A stretch of 64,000 nt of DNA. Source: Spartobacteria bacterium (GTDB lineage Bacteria; Verrucomicrobiota; Verrucomicrobiia; Chthoniobacterales; UBA10450). Below, in pieces: positions 48,177 to 55,673 of the stretch. Each line of letters begins with the position of its first letter. Positions within the stretch are counted from its first letter, which is position 1. The stretch covers positions 124,001 through 188,000 of the forward strand of contig PMSN01000023.1 in assembly GCA_003167555.1 (NCBI GenBank), written 5' to 3'. The translations under genes and the position numbers were made by a program. The notes beneath the pieces are model-generated. The model searched no databases. It was not told the origin of the DNA and saw only the letters and a program-made list of their open reading frames with translations.

Positions 48177-48618
48177 ATGAATGATCTTCGCTACGCGTTC
48201 CGGCAGCTGATCAAATCTCCGAGCTTTAGTGTAACTGCGATCTTTGCCCTCGCGCTCGGCATTGGCGCGACGATCGCGATGTTCGCGGTCATTTACGCGT
48301 TCCTGCTGCGACCGCTGCCGTTCGCTGATCCGGAAAATTTGGTCATGCTGCAATCGCGCAGCACGCGCTCCGGCAGCGATCTCGGAGTGAACGATCTCGA
48401 TTTCGTCGACTGGCAGAAACAGAGCCGTAGCTTTGCCGACACGGCGTTTTTCAATCTGCGTTGGAACGGAAATCTCGAATCGAGGCGTCGGATCGCTCGA
48501 CGCGGCGGCTCTCACCGGCGCTCTCGTTATGCTCGCTGCCGTGGCCTTCATCGCGTGCTATTTGCCAGCGCGACGAGCGAGCCTCGTCGATCCGATCGAA
48601 GCGTTGCGGACTGAATAA
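48177..48618 (+). pseudogene. ADOP-family permease, copy 11, internally deleted remnant
   Basis: The first ~100 codons are a normal ADOP start (MNDLRYAFRQLIKSPSFSVT, then LLRPLPFADPENLVMLQSRS, VNDLDFVDWQKQSRSFADTA). After about 48480 the reading changes abruptly to the family's last ~45 residues, in a different frame (LTGALVMLAAVAFIACYLPA, then RRASLVDPIEALRTE ending 48618). Roughly 2 kb of the gene is missing, and the deletion is not a multiple of three. The product would be a short non-functional peptide. It marks past turnover of the array. Confidence 0.88.
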
Positions 48619-48624
48619 CTCTTC

Positions 48625-48650
48625 TGTAGCCGCCGCCCTGTTGGCGGCGC
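48625..48650. repeat. Short GC hairpin, possible half repeat element
   Basis: TGTAGCCGCCGCCCTGTTGG forms a GCCGCC/GGCGGC hairpin just after the copy 11 remnant. It resembles the left half of the TGTAG palindromic elements. It could also terminate transcription of the array, though no T-run follows. Confidence 0.4.
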
Positions 48651-48699
48651 CGCTTCGCTTGTTGCTTCCTGCGCAGAAGCGTAATCTGGCAGCAACGCG

Positions 48700-51600
48700 A
48701 TGACGTCGTTGCAAACATCCACGCTCGCCGCCGCTGATTGCGAAGTCGCTTTTGACGATCTGACGCGAAAGCTCTACGCGACGGATGCTTCGCTTTATCA
48801 ACTCGAGCCGGCAGCGGTAGCGTTTCCGCGCAGCGCGCAACAAGCCAGCTCGATCATCACGGCGGCGGCGGACGCCGGCGTTTCGATAACACCGCGCGGT
48901 GCGGGCACGGGTTTATCCGGCGGCGCGATCGGCGATGGATTGATCCTCGAATTCTCGCGCTACAATCGCCAAATCACCGATCTGAATTTGGCAGCACGCA
49001 CCGTTCGCACCGGCGCGGGCGTCGTCCTCGATCAACTCAACGATTTTCTCAAACCGCATGGATTTTGTTTCGGCCCGGACGTCGCGACCAGTTCGCGCGC
49101 GACCATCGGCGGCATGATCGCAAACGATTCGTCCGGCGCGCACGTCCCGGTTTACGGAACGACGGCGGATCATGTGATCTCGCAGGAACTGGTCATGGCC
49201 GATGGGAGCATCCAGCGAATTGGTCCTGCTCACGACACGCTGCGATCTCAGCGAGAGCTGGTCGCGAATCTGATCGCGGCGCACACGAAGGAAATCGGCG
49301 AGCGGATGCCGCCGGGATTGCAGAAGCGCTGGTCTGGTTATGCGCTTACTCGCTGGCTGCGCGATCCGGGCAACCTCAACAACATGCTTTGCGGCAGCGA
49401 AGGAACTCTCGCGGCGATTTTCTCCGCGAAACTAAAAATCGTTCCGCTCCCGCGCGAGAAGGGTCTGGGCCTGGTCTTCTTCGCCTCCGTCGCGGAAGCG
49501 ATGCAAGCCACCGTCGAGCTACTCGATCTCAAGCCATCCGCGATCGAACACATCGACCGCCCCTTGTTCGATCAAACGAAGGGCCAACTGAATTTCGAAG
49601 CAGCGCGGCAGTTACTCCAACTCGATACCACGCCGTGCGAGTCCCTTCTCATCGTCGAGTTCTATGATGACGTGGCTGAGCGGCTGTCTCTTTTGTCCGC
49701 GCGGAAACTCGGGTTGCGCACGACGATCTGCACGAAACCGGCCGAGATGAATCTTGTCTGGTCGCTTCGCAAAGCAGGCCTTTCCCTTCTCACTGGACGC
49801 AAAGGTACGGCCAAGCCGGTTGCGTTCATCGAAGATGCGGCGGTCCGGCCGGCCCAGTTGCCCGCTTACGTCGCGGGCCTTGCCTCGATCATGCGGCCAC
49901 TCGGTCTGGAGGTATGCTACTACGGTCACGCCGCGACGGGCCTGCTCCATGTCCGGCCGGTCCTCGATCTTCACACGGCGGACGGCCTTAGGAAATATCG
50001 ACTCGTGGCCGATCAAGTCTCGGCACTCGTTAGGCAGTTCAAAGGATCGCTCGCGGCGGAACACGGCGTGGGCATGGCGCGGACCGAATACATGGAAGAA
50101 CAGATCGGAGAAGAGCTGCTTGGAGTAATGCGCCAGATCAAGGCCGCCTTCGATCCAAAGAACCTGTTCAATCCGGGCAAGATTTTGACCGACGGCCGCT
50201 TCAAGATCGACAACCATCTCCGCGTCGAATCCGAAACGCGGCTTACCCTTCCATTCAAGCCGGTCCTCGCCTTCGCCTTTAAAGACGAATCTTTCATCGG
50301 CAATCTAGAGCAATGCAATGGCTGCGGCGGTTGCCGGAAGGATGCGCCCACAATGTGCCCTACCTTTCTGGCCACCGGGGAGGAATACATGTCGACCCGC
50401 GGCCGGGCGAATGCCATCCGCGCCGCCTTGGAGTTGCGCTTCCACGATGATCCCTTACGCGCAGCGGAATTGGATGCGGCTCTGAGCAACTGTCTCTCCT
50501 GCAAAGCGTGCACGGTCGAATGTCCCTCGAATGTAAACCTTGCCTTGCTCAAGGCGGAGCTGACACATGCCCGCATTCGGCGGGATGGATTGCCTTTACG
50601 CGAGCGAATGCTGAGCGTCGTGGACTTGTTAGGCCGACTGGGTTGCATGATGCCGACGGTGGCGAACACGATGCTGGATTCGCCTTTGATCCGGCGCGTA
50701 ATGCGCAAAACGCTAGGTCTCACCGACAAACGTCCACTGCCGCATTACACCCGGCAGCGGTTCGATAGGTGGTTCCATAAACGCGCTCCTGCTTTTTTCG
50801 TCGGGCGAGACTCTGTCGAGCCCTCGCTCAGCGGCTCAGCAGAGCTTCGCCCTACCACACGCGGCGACGTTATTCTGTGGGACGATACCTTCGTCCGTTA
50901 CCACGAGCCGCACATCGGCATCGCCGCGGTCAAGGTCCTCGAATCTCTGGGGTTCAACGTTTCGCTGGTCAAGGGCCGCAAGTGCTGCGGCCGCCCGGCC
51001 TTTAGTCAAGGTAACCTCGAAGCAGCCGCAGTGATGGGGCAACATAACCTTGATCTTCTTCGCCAAGCAGGCTCCGATGCGCCCATTCTTTTTCTCGAGC
51101 CTTCCTGCTACTCGATGTTCGTCGAGGATTATCGGGAGCTGAAGTTACCTCACGCTGAGGCAATGGCTCGGCGCTGCTTTCTCTTCGAGCAATTCGTCGA
51201 TGACCTGCTCGAGCGTGAACCTGACGCACTCCAGTTCGACAACAAATCCGTTCACGTCGCCATTCACGTCCATTGCCATGCGAAAGCTCTCACACAGCCT
51301 GGCTACATGGCACGTCTCGCCGGACGTCTGCCTGGTCGAAAGGCGACACTGCTGGACACCGGCTGCTGCGGAATGGCCGGGGCCTTCGGCGCGCTCGAGT
51401 CGAAGTATGAGCTATCGCTTAAAGTCGCGGCGCCGCTCGTCCAACAGGTCGCAGCGCAAACGGCCGGCACCGTCGTCGTGGCATCGGGAACAAGCTGCCG
51501 TCATCAACTGGAGCATCTGACGCCAGTTCGTCCCAAACACATGGCTGAGTTACTCGCTGAAGCCATTGTTGAAAGGAACGCTCGTTCGTCGGAGAACTAA
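48700..51600 (+). CDS. Fused FAD-linked oxidase and iron-sulfur protein (GlcD/GlcF- or D-lactate dehydrogenase-like)
   Basis: The 966-residue protein joins a PCMH-type FAD domain (RGAGTGLSGGAIGDG near 65-80) and FAD-oxidase C domain (to about 510) to a ferredoxin-like domain with two cysteine clusters (Cys539, 542, 545, 553; Cys598, 601, 604, 608). Two CCG domains follow (KCCGRPAF, Cys762; GCCGMAGAFG, Cys889). By family such fusions oxidise D-2-hydroxyacids such as D-lactate or glycolate and pass electrons to the quinone pool. Residues 701-720 are the in-frame translation of a palindromic repeat, lying between the cluster domain and first CCG domain. It follows copy 11 by 81 bp and is unlikely to be functionally linked. 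Confidence 0.92.
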   Translation: MTSLQTSTLAAADCEVAFDDLTRKLYATDASLYQLEPAAVAFPRSAQQASSIITAAADAGVSITPRGAGTGLSGGAIGDGLILEFSRYNRQITDLNLAARTVRTGAGVVLDQLNDFLKPHGFCFGPDVATSSRATIGGMIANDSSGAHVPVYGTTADHVISQELVMADGSIQRIGPAHDTLRSQRELVANLIAAHTKEIGERMPPGLQKRWSGYALTRWLRDPGNLNNMLCGSEGTLAAIFSAKLKIVPLPREKGLGLVFFASVAEAMQATVELLDLKPSAIEHIDRPLFDQTKGQLNFEAARQLLQLDTTPCESLLIVEFYDDVAERLSLLSARKLGLRTTICTKPAEMNLVWSLRKAGLSLLTGRKGTAKPVAFIEDAAVRPAQLPAYVAGLASIMRPLGLEVCYYGHAATGLLHVRPVLDLHTADGLRKYRLVADQVSALVRQFKGSLAAEHGVGMARTEYMEEQIGEELLGVMRQIKAAFDPKNLFNPGKILTDGRFKIDNHLRVESETRLTLPFKPVLAFAFKDESFIGNLEQCNGCGGCRKDAPTMCPTFLATGEEYMSTRGRANAIRAALELRFHDDPLRAAELDAALSNCLSCKACTVECPSNVNLALLKAELTHARIRRDGLPLRERMLSVVDLLGRLGCMMPTVANTMLDSPLIRRVMRKTLGLTDKRPLPHYTRQRFDRWFHKRAPAFFVGRDSVEPSLSGSAELRPTTRGDVILWDDTFVRYHEPHIGIAAVKVLESLGFNVSLVKGRKCCGRPAFSQGNLEAAAVMGQHNLDLLRQAGSDAPILFLEPSCYSMFVEDYRELKLPHAEAMARRCFLFEQFVDDLLEREPDALQFDNKSVHVAIHVHCHAKALTQPGYMARLAGRLPGRKATLLDTGCCGMAGAFGALESKYELSLKVAAPLVQQVAAQTAGTVVVASGTSCRHQLEHLTPVRPKHMAELLAEAIVERNARSSEN
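50800..50858. repeat. Palindromic repeat inserted in frame inside the FAD/Fe-S oxidoreductase gene
   Basis: Left GTCGGGCGAGACTCTGTCGA and right AGCAGAGCTTCGCCCTACCA are imperfect inverted termini. It is read without a stop as VGRDSVEPSLSGSAELRPTT. The same two halves occur at 45469-45536 in intergenic DNA. Confidence 0.9.
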
Positions 51601-52172
51601 ACCAACGCGGTCACCACAGCTACCGTAGCCCCCAGGATCATGCCGCCCAGGACTTCGCTCCACCGATGCCGCGCCAGCGTGAGCCGCGACCAGACGATCG
51701 GCGGAACCAGGCACAACACTCCCACGCCCCAGGGTAGGGCAAAATAACTTAGGAGCACTCCGGTAAACATCGCGAACGCGACATGATTCGACAGCTTGAT
51801 CCAACGATTCAGAACAGCCGCTACTCCCATCAAGACCGCCACGGCCGCGCAACCTCGAAGCATAAAGCTCGCGCCTTCTACAAAAGCGAAACAACCCGTG
51901 AGTAAGCCGATGAGCAGTAAGGCGACGCCGTAGAACGAAGGCCTGTCTCCCGAGTCGGAGGCGTCCACGGTTTTCCAGCGCCCCGATCGCCATCTGCGCC
52001 ACATAAAAATCCAGAGCGGAACGATCAAGACGATGGCCGTGAGACCGACCAGCCGCATCGTGCCGCCGAATCCATATCGTTTGGAACCGGCCAGGCCCAC
52101 GAGCAGCACGACGAACGAGAACGGATGTCCAACGATCGAAATCCAGCGTGCGATAGTAAGCCTCGCGTTCAC
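51597..52172 (-). CDS. PAP2-like membrane protein
   Basis: The 191-residue protein has about five hydrophobic segments. Near the C-terminus KLSNHVAFAMF and SRLTLARHRWSEVLGG match the last two PAP2 phosphatase motifs (PSGH and SRxxxxxHxxxD), but Gly and Asp are replaced by Asn and Glu and the first KxxxxxxRP motif is not evident. It may be a degenerate or inactive relative. The first codon is GTG 52172. It converges on the oxidoreductase gene with a 4-bp overlap. Confidence 0.72.
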   Translation of the reverse strand: MNARLTIARWISIVGHPFSFVVLLVGLAGSKRYGFGGTMRLVGLTAIVLIVPLWIFMWRRWRSGRWKTVDASDSGDRPSFYGVALLLIGLLTGCFAFVEGASFMLRGCAAVAVLMGVAAVLNRWIKLSNHVAFAMFTGVLLSYFALPWGVGVLCLVPPIVWSRLTLARHRWSEVLGGMILGATVAVVTALV

Positions 52173-52258
52173 GCTTCGCCTTTAGCCCGGAGAGCGCTCG
52201 GACGCACGTCTTGTTTTCTGCGCTTGAACGAATCCCGCGAACCCGTCAGGATGGACAG

Positions 52259-52648
52259 ATGAAACAATCACTCACTTTCAGAATTCTTCTTGCCGGCATC
52301 GCTGTTTTTCTTTTCCAAGCCTGTGCGACTACGGCTCCTACTAGTGGAATGGCCGCGCTCACGGGCACCTGGACGAACTCACTGGGGACAGTCTGGACGA
52401 TGCGCGCCGACGGTTCGTTCGATGTCGACCTCAATCACGATGGAAAGCGCGACGCGTGGGGCACATGCTCGGTCGAGGGAAGCACGGTAACGATTGTTGG
52501 AACTGGAGGCGTCGTCCCCAAAGGCTGCGCCAAGACCACAGGGAGCTACCATTTCACTCGGACGAAGGACACACTCCACTTCACGCTCGTCAAGGATCCT
52601 TGCAAATTGCGCGTTAAGAACGTCACGCTGGACTGGAATAAGAAATAG
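52259..52648 (+). CDS. Small lipoprotein of unknown function
   Basis: The 129-residue protein begins MKQSLTFRILLAGIAVFLFQ, with a lipobox ending at a cysteine (FQAC, Cys22). The mature part is a small beta-rich domain: GTWTNSLGTVWTMRADGSFD is of the 'lipocalin-like / DUF-type GxW...F' pattern, and three further cysteines could form disulfides. It is similar in style to small stand-alone periplasmic lipoproteins; there is no catalytic motif. ATG 52259 follows AGGATGGA. Confidence 0.75.
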   Translation: MKQSLTFRILLAGIAVFLFQACATTAPTSGMAALTGTWTNSLGTVWTMRADGSFDVDLNHDGKRDAWGTCSVEGSTVTIVGTGGVVPKGCAKTTGSYHFTRTKDTLHFTLVKDPCKLRVKNVTLDWNKK

Positions 52649-52695
52649 CTTGCTCGCAGCAATGCGCCCGCGAGGCGTGCGCGCGCGAATAAGTC

Positions 52696-53091
52696 TCAGA
52701 CTTCCTCGGAGATCTGGTCGAGCATCTTGGCTTCGCACTCCGGGCACATCCCATGCGAAGTCTTCGTGCGCATGTCCCTCACAATATACTCCTCGAAAGG
52801 CACCCATTTCCCGTCCTGATCCAACTTCCGGCACCAAGCACACATCTTCACCATTCCTTCGAGGTAATGAAGCCGGCCGATAATCTTCCTGGTGAAAACG
52901 AACACGCCGAACCAGACACACAAGGTCACGATTGATTCCATCGCCGCCTCGCGCCAGTTCGAGCACGACGCTCCACCGAGGAGGCGTTGCGGCAGGCTCA
53001 GCAACTCATCGAGCCACGACATCAGGATAATGCACAGGAACCCGGCGCACTCATACCAAAGAATTCGGCGGGCCTTGTTCTTCCTTCTCAT
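52696..53091 (-). CDS. Two-helix membrane protein with a C-terminal CxxC...HGxCPxC zinc-ribbon-like tail
   Basis: From ATG 53091 the 131-residue protein has hydrophobic helices near residues 10-28 and 55-70. The tail MCAWCRKLDQDGKWVPFEEY continues to SHGMCPECEAKM. This tail, with CAWC and HGxCPxC and usually WxxxExY between, is found at the C-terminus of many sensor and receiver proteins. Here it stands alone behind two membrane helices without a kinase or receiver domain. The function is unknown, possibly redox or metal sensing. Confidence 0.75.
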   Translation of the reverse strand: MRRKNKARRILWYECAGFLCIILMSWLDELLSLPQRLLGGASCSNWREAAMESIVTLCVWFGVFVFTRKIIGRLHYLEGMVKMCAWCRKLDQDGKWVPFEEYIVRDMRTKTSHGMCPECEAKMLDQISEEV

Positions 53092-53188
53092 GCTTCCAGC
53101 ATCGCGCTGGCGCGAGCTATAAACTATCGCGCGCAAGAAAGCGATGCTTGTTTGCGCAGGCCAGCTCTGTTTGCACCCTCCCCTCGAG

Positions 53189-53608
53189 TCAGGGCGAGGG
53201 CGGCGGAGCGTCCGGCGGGGACGGCGTGAAACCGTGGTGCATCAGGATTTTGTGATGCTCCTCTTTTAGCTTCTTGAGTTTCGTCAGCTGTTCGGGTGTC
53301 AACTGCGGAGCGATCTGCTGCTCCGATTCTTCCATCGCCTTCCGCACGCGTTGCGCTGTCTCGACCCGGATCTCCTCGAGCTTGGCGGACGTCGCGTCAA
53401 TGATGGGCGCGATCTTGGCCTCCTGCTCCGGCGTGAGATCAAGCACATGCCGCAAATGTTCCCGCATTCTTCCCGGCATCTCGCCGGAATGCGGAGGCGC
53501 GAGAAAAAGATGCCTCATATGCAACCCGCCGAACAAGCCCGTCATCGCGCCAGCGATAAAGACAAGGAGGAACGCAAAGGCCAGTTTCCATTTCAAAGCG
53601 TTATTCAT
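53189..53608 (-). CDS. Periplasmic Spy/ZraP-like heavy-metal-sensor protein
   Basis: The 139-residue protein has an N-terminal membrane anchor or signal (LAFAFLLVFIAGAMTGLFGG) and a helical domain. It contains LDLTPEQEAKIAPIIDATSA and APQLTPEQLTKLKKLKEEHH, the doubled LTPEQ pattern of the Spy/CpxP/ZraP group, plus His-rich ends (HMRHLFLAPPH). By family it is a periplasmic chaperone or metal sensor. It starts with a 4-bp overlap with the preceding gene of the ECF sigma operon. Confidence 0.85.
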   Translation of the reverse strand: MNNALKWKLAFAFLLVFIAGAMTGLFGGLHMRHLFLAPPHSGEMPGRMREHLRHVLDLTPEQEAKIAPIIDATSAKLEEIRVETAQRVRKAMEESEQQIAPQLTPEQLTKLKKLKEEHHKILMHHGFTPSPPDAPPPSP

Positions 53609-53916
53609 TGCTGGAATTCTGTCTGGATGGCGCTGTCCGCGATCGCATATTCGTTTGTCTGCGGTGTCGAGCGTTCTTCGTAATCGGCGAACTGCTGGTA
53701 AGCACCGACGCCGGCCAGAGCTAGCACCACCAAAGCAACCGCGCCGATCCGCCGAACAAAACGAGTCAGATCGCCGGTGCCATTTGCTTCGCCATTAGCG
53801 GCGCGCCACAACGCCATTACGCGAGTCTCGAAACCGAAAGGCGCCTCCGGAATTCCTTCGGGCACATTGGCGGCCGAGCGCAGGAGACGAACGAGATCGT
53901 GGTCGCGTTTGTTCAC
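53605..53916 (-). CDS. Single-pass membrane protein, candidate anti-sigma factor
   Basis: The 103-residue protein has a cytoplasmic N-terminal helix region (LVRLLRSAANVPEGIPEAPF), one membrane helix (VRRIGAVALVVLALAGVGAY, about 55-75) and a short periplasmic tail. It is encoded between an ECF sigma gene and a Spy/ZraP-like gene, each with 4-bp overlaps. The order is that of CnrY/X/H-type systems. It starts at GTG 53916. The anti-sigma role is inferred from context and topology; there is no HXXXCXXC zinc motif. Confidence 0.68.
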   Translation of the reverse strand: MNKRDHDLVRLLRSAANVPEGIPEAPFGFETRVMALWRAANGEANGTGDLTRFVRRIGAVALVVLALAGVGAYQQFADYEERSTPQTNEYAIADSAIQTEFQQ

Positions 53917-54497
53917 TGGCTCTCCCTCCTTGCGATGATCGACATCTGTTTCTTCATTTTTTGGCGGGCCCGGAACGCGCGCACTTTCACCAGCGCCCCG
54001 CTCCAGCCGGTCGCCTTTTGGATCTCCGCGATGGAACGTTGTTGGAGGTAAAGTAAATCAATCACGAGCCGCTCCGCTGGTTTCAGGAATGTCATAAGAT
54101 GATCGACAAGCTCGCGCGAGACAAAACGTTCACTGGCGTCCAGCTCCCCCTCCGTCGTCGCCATCTTTTCGACGAATGCCTCCTGCTCTTTGCTCAGATC
54201 GGCCAGACGCAATTCCGGCCGCGCTTTCTCCGCCTGGATCTGATTGATGCAAGTGTTGATCGCGACCCGCGAAACCCAGTGTTCGAGCGGCACTTTGCCC
54301 GAAAACTGAGAGAGCTTTTGCATGATCTTGATGAAAATCATCTGGCAAAGGTCCTCCTCGGCGCTCCGGGCCGGCCGATGCGCCCGCACCAGTTTCGCCA
54401 CGGTCGGGTAAAGCGTGCGGACCAATTCGCGCGCCGCGTCATCGTCATCCTGAAGGACTCGCGAAACCAACTCGCGTAAGACCTCGTCATCAGCCAT
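53913..54497 (-). CDS. ECF-type RNA polymerase sigma factor
   Basis: The protein is 194 residues from ATG 54497. Sigma region 2 is about residues 20-90 (EEDLCQMIFIKIMQKLSQFS, then LEHWVSRVAINTCINQIQAE). Sigma region 4 is about 125-185 (LKPAERLVIDLLYLQQRSIA, EIQKATGWSGALVKVRAFRA). It is the first gene of a three-gene operon with a putative anti-sigma and a Spy/ZraP-like protein. A GGAACCA-N16-TCGATA promoter lies just upstream, consistent with autoregulation. Confidence 0.93.
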   Translation of the reverse strand: MADDEVLRELVSRVLQDDDDAARELVRTLYPTVAKLVRAHRPARSAEEDLCQMIFIKIMQKLSQFSGKVPLEHWVSRVAINTCINQIQAEKARPELRLADLSKEQEAFVEKMATTEGELDASERFVSRELVDHLMTFLKPAERLVIDLLYLQQRSIAEIQKATGWSGALVKVRAFRARQKMKKQMSIIARRESQ

Positions 54498-54519
54498 GTA
54501 AAGCAAAGCCAGTCCACAC

Positions 54520-54548
54520 TATCGAAGCAGACAGCACGGGATGGTTCC
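54520..54548 (-). promoter_or_regulatory. ECF-type promoter upstream of the sigma gene
   Basis: On the minus strand GGAACCA (54542-54548) and TCGATA (54520-54525) are spaced by 16 bp, as in promoters of ECF sigma factors. The expected start lies about 15 bp before the sigma ATG. No equally good copy is seen before the divergent Spy-like gene. Confidence 0.55.
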
Positions 54549-54686
54549 TGGTTACAAAATAATTAGCCGGGCCTGCGGTCGAGCGAAATTTCGGAAAGAA
54601 TTCTGTAACCGCATCGCGGTGGGCCCGGTCATCCATCCATGAAAGAAGCGCATTGATTGCGCCGAAAACAAGAAACAAACCAAACA

Positions 54687-55082
54687 ATGACACGAAAACT
54701 TATTACTCTCATCGCCGCCGGCGGACTCACGCTGGGCGGCCTCACTTATCTTCAGGCTCAGGAACCTCACGGACCCAAGCATGAACACGGACCGGGACCA
54801 AACCATCACATGGAAAATCCGTTCGACCATCTCACCGAAACCCTGAGCCTGACGGCGGAACAAAAGGCCAAGGTGCAACCGATCCTCGATCAAATGAAGC
54901 CGCAGCTCGAGGCCATCCATAAAGAAGCGATGGAAAAAATGAAGGCGATCATGGAAAGCACCGGCGCGCAGATCCGCCCGTTGCTCACACCCGAGCAGCA
55001 ACAGAAATACGATGCGATGAAAAAGGCGCACGAAGACATGCGCAAGGCGGAACAGGAAATGCACGACGCCCAGAAGAAGTAA
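54687..55082 (+). CDS. Secreted Spy-like (LTxxQ) helical protein
   Basis: The protein is 131 residues from ATG 54687 with a signal peptide (MTRKLITLIAAGGLTLGGLT, cleavage near AQA) and a His-rich mature start (EPHGPKHEHGPGPNHH). A helical domain follows with LSLTAEQKAKVQPILDQMKP and LLTPEQQQKYDAMKKAHEDM. It is divergently transcribed from the ECF operon, which encodes a related protein, so both may belong to one metal or envelope-stress response. The His-rich segment suggests metal binding. Confidence 0.85.
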   Translation: MTRKLITLIAAGGLTLGGLTYLQAQEPHGPKHEHGPGPNHHMENPFDHLTETLSLTAEQKAKVQPILDQMKPQLEAIHKEAMEKMKAIMESTGAQIRPLLTPEQQQKYDAMKKAHEDMRKAEQEMHDAQKK

Positions 55083-55144
55083 CTTTCGAGCCACGCAGGA
55101 AGAAACACGCGGCGGCGATTCGAAAGGTCGCCGCCGTTTTTCTT

Positions 55145-55241
55145 AGGTAGGGTCGGCGCGCGGCGCCGACCGAAACGAGTTGCGAGAACCCCTCCTTTGG
55201 TTTTGGATTCGGCGAAACGCCGCAGCGCGGCGCCCCTACCT
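55145..55241. repeat. Palindromic 'AGGTAGGGTCGGCGC' element
   Basis: AGGTAGGG at the left end is matched inversely by CCCCTACCT at the right end, with GC-rich inner arms (GGCGCGCGGCGCC and CGCAGCGCGGCGCC). Its right end supplies the TAG stop of the membrane protein at 55236. Confidence 0.75.
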
Positions 55242-55652
55242 GGAAGACACTCCAGGTTTGTAGATGAGAGCCGTGACAATGCCAAGGAGGACGGCTTGCA
55301 CGAGGCCGCCCACGAACCATTTCACGGCGAGCTCTCCTGGCAACGGCATTACCACAAACAAGATGATGGCCCAAGTCTGCTGAAAAATCCCCATGAGCAG
55401 GCCGAAAGTGACCGCCGCGCCGGTGCTGCGTCCCGCGAAGCCTTTGGCCCAGACGATCACGAAAGTCGTGACAATCAAAAATTGCGCCAAGAACATCCAG
55501 CAAATGTGCGTGTGCATTTCAGTTTCCAGTCGCCAGAGAGGCTTGGTCGCTTGATAAAGCGGTCCCAGCCAGAGGTCGTGAATGAGAAAGTCGGTCGCGA
55601 AGATCACCACCCAGCCTGCGAGGATGGCAAGAAGCAAACGTTTAATGTTCAT
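55236..55652 (-). CDS. Four-helix membrane protein of unknown function
   Basis: The 138-residue protein has hydrophobic segments at about 5-25, 50-70, 80-103 and 112-130. A conserved-looking loop follows helix 1 (TDFLIHDLWLGPLYQATKPL), a pattern I have seen in small DUF1761-like membrane proteins but cannot assign with confidence. Its last codon and stop come from the adjacent palindromic element, so the original C-terminus may have differed. It is 21 bp from the end of the YdeI-like gene on the same strand. Confidence 0.7.
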   Translation of the reverse strand: MNIKRLLLAILAGWVVIFATDFLIHDLWLGPLYQATKPLWRLETEMHTHICWMFLAQFLIVTTFVIVWAKGFAGRSTGAAVTFGLLMGIFQQTWAIILFVVMPLPGELAVKWFVGGLVQAVLLGIVTALIYKPGVSSR

Positions 55653-55673
55653 AGCCGCAGGCTAACGACTCGA

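Noticed and set aside
22867-48618. Naming the permeases macrolide exporters (MacB)
   Set aside because: They lack the N-terminal ATPase domain of MacB and match the ATPase-free ADOP type; no substrate can be inferred.
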